From positions 124,001 through 137,500 of the forward strand of contig WPIO01000098.1 in NCBI GenBank assembly GCA_009760855.2: DNA of 13,500 bases, given 5' to 3'. Below the pieces are notes generated by a model. It was given only the letters and a program-made list of their open reading frames with translations, was not told where the DNA came from and made no database searches. This document shows, in pieces, positions 10,308 to 13,500 of the stretch; positions within the stretch are counted from its first letter, which is position 1; each line of letters starts with the position of its first letter. Source of the DNA: Cristatella mucedo (Eukaryota > Bryozoa > Phylactolaemata > Cristatellidae). A program made the translations under genes and the position numbers.

Positions 10308-13251
10308 TGCACAGCCGTAGGCATGTACAAACACACGAACGATGCTGCACATTCTCGCAGTGGAATCTGCACCGTGGCAGCTAGAACAGCTCCGATAACG
10401 CAAATTTATTTTGTAAATGCACATCAACAACTTGAGGACTTAACAATAGTCGGCAATATTTATACGTACGTCTGCAGTTTCAATGTCTTTGTCTGCTGCA
10501 TGCTAGTTTTATACACGTACGTGTGTGCACGTGCAAGCAGAAGACTGCCAGACAAGATGTACATGCGCCTACGCGCATATGCTCTGTCATGTCTCTGTAT
10601 CAGGTCCGCCGCTCGAGAAACTCGAAGCAGGTTGAGCCGATGGTAACCGAAGCAAACGCACGCATGCCGAGGGCACCGGGTTAATGATAATACTGCCACT
10701 GGGGGGTGGGGGAGGAGGAGGAGGAGTAAAGATGCACCGTGCATGGCATGCCGCAGACGAGTCGATTGGCCGAGGCTGAGGTCCTGCTTTCTGCGCCCTA
10801 CTTCGTCGTACCGTCGTCGTACCGGCTCGCTGCTCAGATGCCACTTTTACTTCAGATGCTGCTGAAGGTAGTCCGCAGAGGCCCGGCGATGGTGTAAGCG
10901 GAAGTAGCATCGGCGGTCGGTCCTCTGCGGACTGGCAGACTACGAGCGGCCTCTCCGCCGCCGCCAGGGCCAGTCTCTATGGCGACGCAACGGATGTCGG
11001 CGATTGCGGCTCGGATGGGGACGGCAACGAAGAGGCCAGCGGAGACGGCAGTGGCGATAACGATGGTGACGAAGACGATTACGATGTCGATTATGGTGGC
11101 GCTCGCTCGGCCCGCCGCCGGCGGAGTGCTGCTGCTGCTGCACCAGGTGAGGCGTCCGTGAGCGCTTGAACTCTTTTTAACTGGCTATGGCCTCTGCTGC
11201 TGCTGCTGCTGCTGCTGTCTCTGTCTTCTGCTATCTGATGGCGACAGCTTAGGCTGCTTACTGCCGGCCGACCAGATAAGCACCGACGGTCTTCCAGCAG
11301 CCGCGGTCACATGTCGTCGCGTCGGGTGACATGCTCTAAACTGACTGCCGGCGGTGCTCTCGGTTTTCTGCGTCGCATTCGTCGAACAGTGGTCGCGCGA
11401 AAGGTCCAATTTGTGTGGCACATGAAGCACAGTGCTGCCACGTCAGTGAAATCGGGGGGGGGGGGCCAAGTTGCCAATCGCTTTCATATTCCAAGCGTGC
11501 CCAGATGTACAGGAACCTGGTCTCTGTCACAGCCTAACCCGAGATAGTTTTCTCCTCCGTCCCATAGTATATGCCGTCGTCGAGAGTTTCACGCTCATGC
11601 CAACACTGCTAGCGCTGACGAACCTGGTCAAGTGGCTGCTGTAGGCCTGGGCTTGCCGCTGGCAACACACAGTCGTTGCAGCCATCATCGTCGGGGCTGC
11701 GCGATTTTTCTTTTTGAGTAGCTTGAGTTGCTAGGCTGTGTGGGAGGGCATTATGTCCATGCATGGGGCACTGCTTTATGTCCACAACCTAATGTGTTCA
11801 GTTCTGTCATTAGTGGCCGCATGCACTTGACGATGGCCCTGTTGAACTTTTTTTCGTTTTACCGAAGTCCTGGATTTTATGCATCGAGCTGTAGCATCTT
11901 TGTGCTTCTCTTCGCTTGGTTTTAGTACTGTTCTTAGAGAATGCACGATCTGTTTTCGGATACATATCCTTGTTTTCTTAAGCATTTGCTACAGTAGGTT
12001 CTCTCACCTGTCAGGCTAAGTACTGCCGTATGCACGTGACTATGCAGCCACTCTCTTCGGAATGTCGAGGTCTTTTTTGAACTTCCGGTTTGCGTATCTG
12101 CATGTCTGCTCGCCAGAACAGTTTTTGTAAGACGCCAGTGGTCACGGTGTCAATGTGAGTATTACATCCGAGCCCATAGATGTTGGTGCGACATTAGTTA
12201 ATGTGTAGCAAGTAGAGGAGGTAGCACGTTCGTTTGCCGAGTAGAGACTGCCGGTACGCCACATTTGGCTAGCAGAGGCAATAGGGCATTGATTCGTTGC
12301 TTTGCCTGTTCGTTTTGGAATGACAGCGGAGAGTGGCAGAGAAGGCCGGGCCACCGCGCTGCCAACCGTTCGCAAGTCTACAAGGCTGGCCGCCATCATG
12401 GAGGCTTCTGCGCCGGCAGCGGAAGCTGCTTATGAGCCTCAGCCGTACAACCCGGATTTCCTGTGTGAGTACTCGCTCGTCGAGCGGTTGGCACGGAGAG
12501 GCCGCGCGGCACATGGAATCGAGATGCCATATCGAGACCTGGCACACCGACGCTGTGCACGAGCCCCTGAAACGGTGCTCCCGATCGCTGACATGCTCTC
12601 CCGGCAACTTCCCGTGCAATTTGCATCGAAGTTCCCGTGTGACTCGAATCAGGGACAATCGCGATGGACCCAGTTGCTTTGCTTTCTTCCTTTGCAGCAA
12701 ATGTAAAGCACACGGAAAGAGATTATTGAGTTCTCTGAGGGCGCTCTATCAAGTGTATTATTATTAATATTTCACCCGCATCGCCGTAGGCGTGCGCGCC
12801 TTCCCGCGCATGCTGGCCTCGGCGCCCGTGCATCGGGCACAGTGCGCATGCGCTCTGTGCCCTCGCTCTTCTTCCGGGGTGGCTAGCCGAACCTGGCTTC
12901 TCTCCGCCTACTGCAGGGTGCGAGGACTGCATGTGCCTTCTGCAGTCGGGCTTCTGCTATCAGCACTCGCTTAGACGCGTGTGCGACAGCCGGTTCAAGC
13001 CGCGAGCTCGCGCCACCGTGCCCACTTGCCTGATGCTGGAGGAGCTGCCGTGGTCCGAAGCGACGCCGGAGCAGAGAGGTGAGAGAGAGAGAGCGTGCTG
13101 CCTGCTTGCTCTGCCGCCTCGCTGTCGTCGGCTATCGAGTGGCCATATGTGGGGCGGTTGGTGCTCGCCGCCGGCGACGACCGACCGGATATCCTTTCAC
13201 AATGGCGACGTAGCCACGGCAGGGGGGCTGTTTGCAAAGCCCATCGCATCT
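338..13251 (+). CDS. PRDM10: PRDM10-like zinc-finger gene, partial, seven exons
   Basis: This is a gene model joined from exons 338-376, 812-1120, 8758-8986, 10856-11146, 12327-12464, 12917-13078 and 13223-13251. Every junction is GT-AG with compatible phase (0, 0, 1, 1, 1, 1), giving 399 stop-free codons. The order is a glutamine-rich stretch (about residues 50-90), a Q/P-rich segment, an acidic tract (about 225-270), a basic patch, a zinc knuckle with C337, C340, C349 and H352, then PRARATVP and GGLFAKPIAS, which opens a PR/SET domain. PRDM proteins are nuclear DNA-binding regulators with a PR domain and C2H2 fingers. From memory, vertebrate PRDM10 also has a glutamine/valine-rich N-terminus, an acidic run, EP..P..P..LWCE.C, RARASLP and GGVFSK in this order. 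PRDM15 or PRDM4 are less likely alternatives. The start codon and all fingers lie outside what I can resolve. Confidence 0.7.
377..811 (+). other. intron with no further feature
   Basis: The intron runs from a strong GTAAGA donor to TCTACTTGCAG. Several stop-free frames cross it on both strands, but none has recognisable motifs or matching splice sites. I see no repeat or RNA gene here. Confidence 0.45.
812..1120 (+). CDS. PRDM10: PRDM10-like exon with glutamine-rich tract
   Basis: The acceptor is TCTACTTGCAG before 812 and the donor ACG|GTGAGT is at 1121. The exon is 103 codons, phase 0 at both ends. After VYHGFAGASASFSVPSYALE it becomes a low-complexity stretch of Q with L, S, H and P, coded mostly by CAG with some CAA (about 921-1066), then ends QARVQDVPVST. 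Such tracts are typical of transcriptional coactivation regions and often vary in length. The reverse strand gives an open poly-leucine shadow over the same bases, which I do not regard as a gene. Another acceptor within the exon cannot be excluded. Confidence 0.7.
918..1066 (+). repeat. CAG/CAA-rich low-complexity tract
   Basis: Imperfect runs of CAG with interspersed CAA, CTG, CAT and TCG lie inside the exon at 812-1120. The longest uninterrupted CAG runs are short (about five units), so the tract should be fairly stable compared with pure expansions. Confidence 0.85.
1121..1710 (+). other. start of the 7.6-kb intron, unannotated spacer
   Basis: The GTGAGT donor at 1121 opens the intron that ends at 8757. 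Up to the first LINE tail at 1711 I see only mixed-composition sequence with many stops and no motif that I can assign. Confidence 0.4.
1711..2060 (-). mobile_element. CR1/L2-like LINE, 3' end fragment (copy 1)
   Basis: On the minus strand the piece ends in a TTA-repeat tail (AATAATAATAAT on the plus strand from 1711), preceded by a conserved 3' untranslated stretch shared with six other copies in the window. Further in, the minus strand reads TIPDSLLNYIHIFTTSHDLP and then GFKKKLKTHLSQH (ending near 1959), the typical C-terminus of CR1/L2-type reverse-transcriptase ORFs (hydrophobic-x-x-F-[KR]-x-x-L-K-x-x-L). It is truncated at its 5' end around 2060. Sequence from 2061 to 3120 shows no further homology that I recognise. 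Confidence 0.7.
2061..3120 (+). other. intronic spacer without recognised features
   Basis: This stretch separates two LINE fragments. It contains open frames of up to about 100 codons on both strands (for example 2387-2698) that lack motifs and overlap each other. The only notable structure is the G tract at 2974-2991. Confidence 0.4.
2974..2991 (+). repeat. G18 homopolymer followed by C6
   Basis: Eighteen consecutive G are followed after about eleven bases by a run of six C (GGCCCCCC around 3001-3008). The pair could form a hairpin or the G run a quadruplex. Homopolymer length is also prone to sequencing error. Confidence 0.9.
3121..3575 (-). mobile_element. CR1/L2-like LINE, 3' end fragment (copy 2)
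   Basis: The plus strand starts with an AAT-repeat tail and then repeats copy 1 closely (GTATAGCACCCTCCCAAGCA, then AGCACGATCGAATGGTCAGT and ACATGGTTAGAGGTGACACG). On the minus strand, 3412-3450 reads FGDRAFSSFAPKA followed by stop-containing text where W-N-x-LP is expected, then CVTTSPDFATFKKKLKMH (to about 3340). Upstream on the minus strand is APAILSELLPHQ. This is the standard end of a CR1/L2/Rex-type ORF2 (YLSEL...GDRAFS.aAP..WN.LP...FK..LK.HLF). In-frame stops and a frameshift show that it is dead. Confidence 0.78.
3576..4089 (+). other. intronic spacer with a short unassigned ORF
   Basis: An open frame from 3703 to 3993 (96 codons) is present but shows no domain or codon pattern that I recognise, and it ends in a T8 run. 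It could be an unrecognised 5' part of the transposon relic that follows. Confidence 0.35.
4090..5060 (+). pseudogene. Tc1/mariner-type transposase relic
   Basis: Fragments in shifting frames follow the Tc1 transposase order. A helix-rich segment (SAALKNRFAKLKSTARVAAK) lies near 4140-4200 and a piece like PLLTVQHESQ near 4280. TVLCTDECKFNLFG (4379-4420) contains the first catalytic Asp. LLGCFSTSSAGPS lies near 4527-4566, and QHDNDPKHNAVAV (4769-4807) contains the second Asp. PIETMK (4846-4863) contains the catalytic Glu, and NDCWASIPPETCWKLVE lies near 4988-5038. The gap between the second Asp and the Glu is about 25 codons instead of the usual 34, so some codons are lost. Frameshifts, stops and an inserted LINE end make it non-functional. 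I did not find its terminal inverted repeats. Confidence 0.75.
4608..4714 (+). mobile_element. CR1/L2-like LINE 3' end (copy 4), inside the Tc1 relic
   Basis: CATTCGATCGTATTTCCTTT leads into GCAGCAAGTGTAAAGCGCC, GATTGAGTTCTCTGAGGGAG and a TATTACTATTATT tail, matching the other copies in plus orientation. Only about 105 bases of the 3' untranslated end are present. It splits the transposase text between VYLDIV and the segment leading to QHDNDPKH, so it inserted after the Tc1 element. Confidence 0.7.
5212..5279 (+). repeat. 68-bp dispersed direct repeat, copy A
   Basis: This segment is identical to 6703-6770 except for one base (AAATTTCCTG against AAATGTCCTG). It contains the inverted pair TTACTG...CAGTAA. 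Flanking bases differ on both sides, so the repeat ends are sharp. Confidence 0.88.
5329..5420 (+). repeat. tandem duplication, 2 x 46 bp
   Basis: 5329-5374 and 5375-5420 both begin ATTGTAGTTTGAGC and end CCTGCCTGTTAT, with four substitutions between them and no length change. Confidence 0.9.
6045..7260 (-). pseudogene. CR1/L2-like LINE reverse transcriptase fragment (copy 3, longest)
   Basis: On the minus strand this reads as a 5'-truncated non-LTR element with all major landmarks in order. IQLLLYNDF and then SQLVLLNFSAAFDV (about 6914-6955) carry the LLDLSAAFD motif. LPQGSVLGHIIFRIYV (from 6694 down) carries the PQGS motif. FHADSPQLH (6577-6603) stands where the catalytic YADD box should be; its third position is Ser, so one catalytic Asp is lost. 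YLSELTHYQ lies near 6400-6430, GDRAFT-like text near 6330 and a degenerate FK..LK end near 6232-6260. The shared 3' untranslated tail ends with AAT repeats at 6045. Multiple frameshifts and stops show that it is extinct. A 68-base repeat interrupts it at 6703-6770. The 5' limit is approximate. Confidence 0.78.
6703..6770 (+). repeat. 68-bp dispersed direct repeat, copy B
   Basis: This is the second copy of the segment at 5212-5279, with one mismatch in 68 bases. It lies inside the LINE relic, between the part coding RPYLTMRFRNIGINRQQ and the PQGS motif on the minus strand. The normal protein has too few residues there to hold it, so it looks like an insertion. Confidence 0.85.
7261..8757 (+). 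other. 3' part of the long intron, no assigned elements
   Basis: I recognise no transposon or RNA gene here. An open frame from an ATG at 8407 continues in phase into the exon at 8758. Around 8143-8180 there is a short resemblance to the start of the exon at 812 (CATGGCTTCGCT shared exactly). The intron ends with GCTGCCATTTTCAG at 8757. Confidence 0.4.
8758..8986 (+). CDS. PRDM10: PRDM10-like exon, hydrophobic and Q/P-rich
   Basis: The acceptor GCTGCCATTTTCAG precedes 8758 in phase 0, matching the phase 0 donor at 1121. The donor ACTG|GTGAGT leaves phase 1. The segment begins AGQPGSSAVLSLLPAREV, continues with alternating hydrophobic residues (VVQVATVTSQ, RVIIGAA), then SQQLPPPQQQSSRS, and ends SHDDTLGAT. 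The mixture of V/Q-rich and Q-rich text resembles the N-terminal half of PRDM10-type proteins. No catalytic or zinc-binding motif is present. The reading frame stays open upstream to an ATG at 8407, so an alternative first exon starting there is possible. Confidence 0.7.
9041..9180 (+). promoter_or_regulatory. ~21-bp periodic array of CACGTG (E-box/CLEAR-like) sites
   Basis: CACGTG-type cores occur at 9047 (CACGAG), 9068 (CACGTG), 9086 (CTCGTG), 9107 (CACGTG), 9129 (CGCGTG), 9150 (CACGTG) and 9171 (TACGTG), spaced 21, 18, 21, 22, 21 and 21 bases. Most units also share T-CACGTG-[AG]-CA, so the best sites read GTCACGTGAC or close to it. The spacing equals about two helical turns. GTCACGTGAC is the known binding sequence of the MiT/TFE and USF/MAX classes of bHLH-zip factors. 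The array lies about 55 bases after the exon ending at 8986. It may be a diverged minisatellite, a regulatory cluster, or both. Confidence 0.55.
9181..9596 (+). other. intronic spacer without recognised features
   Basis: Three overlapping short frames (about 9170-9430) cross this segment on both strands. None has splice sites or motifs that would make it an exon of the PRDM10-like gene. Confidence 0.4.
9597..9735 (-). mobile_element. CR1/L2-like LINE 3' end fragment (copy 5)
   Basis: A degenerate ATGATAATACTAAAGCAC tail is followed by TTTTTAGCACTTCAAGAAAA, CTCAACCTCTTTCTCGGCAC and a GGTTAGTGATAGATAGCATG stretch that align with copies 1 and 2 in the same (minus) orientation. It is truncated after about 135 bases and abuts the SINE. 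Confidence 0.6.
9736..9956 (+). mobile_element. tRNA-derived SINE with AT-rich tail
   Basis: GGTTCGAATCC at 9786-9796 is a perfect RNA polymerase III B box. About 35 bases upstream, GACAGCCCAGGAAGTAAGG resembles a degraded A box (TAGCTCAG..GG), and CACTCATCACCAACGAGGTC sits where the anticodon and variable arms of a Ser/Thr-like tRNA would be. The head is followed by unrelated sequence and then an A/T-rich simple tail (9862-9953). The A box and acceptor stem are too altered for a functional tRNA gene, so a SINE is the better reading. Confidence 0.55.
9862..9953. repeat. AT-rich simple repeat (ATAAATAT-type)
   Basis: Repeats of ATAAAT and AATACA grade into a short (AT)n run near 9915-9928. 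It probably grew from the tail of the adjacent SINE. Confidence 0.8.
10065..10163 (+). mobile_element. CR1/L2-like LINE 3' end fragment (copy 6)
   Basis: GATCCTTTGCAGCAGGTGTG leads into GGTATATTGAGCTCTCTGGG, GGCACTTTATCAAGTGTATT and ACTATTTTTT, matching the plus-oriented ends at 4608 and 12678. Only about 100 bases remain. Confidence 0.62.
10230..10304. repeat. (CA)n microsatellite
   Basis: An uninterrupted dinucleotide run of about 37 units, likely polymorphic. It produces a meaningless Cys/Val frame on the minus strand. Confidence 0.97.
10305..10855 (+). other. end of an intron, no assigned elements
   Basis: This is mixed sequence with overlapping open frames on both strands and a GGA-rich patch (10700-10727). 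It ends in the acceptor CCACTTTTACTTCAG. Confidence 0.4.
10856..11146 (+). CDS. PRDM10: PRDM10-like exon with acidic tract and basic patch
   Basis: The acceptor CCACTTTTACTTCAG ends at 10855. The two leading bases AT complete a GAT codon with the G left at 8986, so phase agrees. The donor CCAG|GTGAGG leaves phase 1. The exon is Ser/Gly-rich at first, then has a long acidic run (GDATDVGDCGSDGDGNEE, then GDNDGDEDDYDVDYGG), a basic cluster (ARSARRRRS) and five alanines coded by GCN repeats. An acidic run just before the zinc knuckle is a feature of PRDM10. The arginine cluster could be a nuclear localisation signal, which is inference. Other frames through this GC-rich segment are also open but read as low-complexity Arg/His text. 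Confidence 0.75.
11147..12326 (+). other. intron with (CTG)8 and G12 runs
   Basis: The intron runs from GTGAGG to TGGAATGACAG. It holds a (CTG)8 run at 11194-11217, soon after the alanine-coding GCT repeats that close the exon, and a run of 12 G at 11454-11465. No transposon or RNA gene was recognised. Confidence 0.5.
11194..11217. repeat. (CTG)8 trinucleotide repeat
   Basis: Eight CTG units begin within the CCTCTGCTG stretch of the intron, about 50 bases after the exon donor. Confidence 0.93.
12327..12464 (+). CDS. PRDM10: PRDM10-like exon, linker before the zinc knuckle
   Basis: The acceptor is TTTTGGAATGACAG before 12327. The leading CG completes a GCG codon with the G at 11146. The donor CTGT|GTGAGT leaves a T, which with GG from the next exon makes Trp. 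The exon encodes a basic start (ESGREGRATALPTVRKSTRL), an alanine-rich segment and then AAYEPQPYNPDFL plus the split Trp. The EP.P..P..LW ending directly before C-x2-C is the part that most resembles PRDM10 family members. Confidence 0.8.
12678..12772 (+). mobile_element. CR1/L2-like LINE 3' end fragment (copy 7)
   Basis: TTCCTTTGCAGCAAATGTAA leads into AGCACACGGAAAGAGATTAT, GAGTTCTCTGAGGGCGCTCT and ATCAAGTGTATTATTATTAA. It has the best-preserved end of the family and lies in the short intron between the linker exon and the zinc-knuckle exon. Confidence 0.72.
12917..13078 (+). CDS. PRDM10: PRDM10-like exon: zinc knuckle and start of PR-domain region
   Basis: The acceptor is TCTCCGCCTACTGCAG before 12917 and the donor AGAG|GTGAGA follows 13078. 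Reading in the phase set by the previous exon gives W-CEDCMCLLQSGFCYQH, a C-x2-C-x8-C-x2-H zinc knuckle with an extra Cys between the pairs. It continues with SLRRVCDSRFKPRARATVP and CLMLEELPWSEATPEQR. PRDM proteins carry such a knuckle just N-terminal to the PR domain, followed by a conserved RA.A.LP stretch, seen here as RARATVP. This is the strongest family evidence in the window. The residues after LMLEEL are longer than I would expect before the GG.F motif. Confidence 0.82.
13223..13251 (+). CDS. PRDM10: PRDM10-like 29-nt microexon, start of the PR/SET fold
   Basis: After ACGGCAG, 29 bases read G-GLFAKPIAS in the phase required by exon 12917-13078, followed by a good donor, GTAAGA, at 13252. 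G-G-[VLI]-F-x-K/E-x-x-I is the first strand of the PR/SET domain, which in PRDM proteins continues into G/R-T-x-FGP. No FGP-coding exon is visible in 13252-13500, so the domain should continue beyond the window. The acceptor has a weak pyrimidine tract. If the intron before it is not removed, the frame is still open. Reading past the donor instead hits a TGA five codons later. Confidence 0.6.
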
Positions 13252-13500
13252 GTAAGAGCCTGTTGAGTGGCATGTCTTCTGGGGCTCGGCTCGTCGTGAT
13301 CTGGCATCCACGTGACTGGTTCCGGCTAGGGCGCTCGCAGCTGATCGTCGGGAGAGAGAGAGAGAGAGAGGAGCTCATTCCTCCGAGCGCCTGCGACCCA
13401 GTGACGACGGGCTATGACGACACCGATTGGTTGTCTCGCGAGGAGGACGGTTCGCTAGCGTTAGCCTAGACGGCCGTTGGCGCTCCTCTGTAAGCCGATC
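13252..13500 (+). other. start of the next intron, gene continues off the window
   Basis: After the GTAAGA donor no exon coding the expected FGP motif of the PR domain is seen. The frame at 13371-13466 (ELIPPSACDPVTTGYDDTDW...) ends in TAG and has no PRDM resemblance, so I do not include it. Confidence 0.4.
13351..13371. repeat. (GA)n run
   Basis: A short GA dinucleotide run in the last visible intron. A smaller one (13079-13092) overlaps the donor of the zinc-knuckle exon. Confidence 0.85.

Noticed and set aside
10206-10430. Minus-strand ORF with alternating Cys/Val
   Set aside because: It is the translation of the (CA)n microsatellite.
13095-13469. 124-codon plus-strand ORF at the right end
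   Set aside because: It starts inside the intron after the zinc-knuckle exon, in a different frame from the microexon, crosses a GA repeat and has no family resemblance.

Overview
This window looks like animal (metazoan) nuclear DNA. Coding segments are short and separated by GT-AG introns of 144 bases to 7.6 kb. The spacers hold decayed non-LTR retrotransposons, a Tc1-like DNA transposon relic, a tRNA-derived SINE and microsatellites. CpG is not visibly depleted and the retrotransposon tails are of a kind common in aquatic invertebrates, so an invertebrate is more likely than a mammal. I cannot name the taxon.

The only host gene I can support runs left to right through the whole window and leaves it at the right end, and probably at the left too. 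None of its exons stands out as a long ORF, but seven segments (338-376, 812-1120, 8758-8986, 10856-11146, 12327-12464, 12917-13078, 13223-13251) have GT-AG borders and join with matching phase at all six junctions, giving 399 codons without a stop. The order is a short exon, a glutamine-rich exon, a hydrophobic/Q-rich exon, an acidic exon ending in a basic patch and alanines, a linker ending EPQPYNPDFLW, a C-x2-C-x8-C-x2-H zinc knuckle followed by PRARATVP, and the start of a PR/SET domain (GGLFAKPIAS). This matches the layout of the PRDM transcription-factor family, and the acidic stretch, EP..P..P..LWCE.C and RARA.LP signature points to PRDM10. The rest of the PR domain and the C2H2 zinc fingers should lie beyond 13500.

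The 7.6-kb intron between the glutamine-rich exon and the next exon is mostly transposon debris. It holds three minus-strand pieces of a CR1/L2-like LINE (1711-2060, 3121-3575, 6045-7260), a plus-strand Tc1 transposase relic (about 4090-5060) interrupted by another LINE end, a 68-base repeat with two nearly identical copies, and a 46-base tandem duplication. The next intron holds a roughly 21-base periodic array of CACGTG-type boxes just after exon 3, another LINE end, a SINE, an AT-rich tract, a further LINE end and a (CA)n microsatellite. Later introns hold a (CTG)n run, a G tract and one more LINE 3' end.

The points most worth checking are the PRDM10-like gene itself, the 21-base CACGTG array in its intron, the 29-base microexon preceded by a stop-free 144-base intron, and the mobile 68-base repeat.
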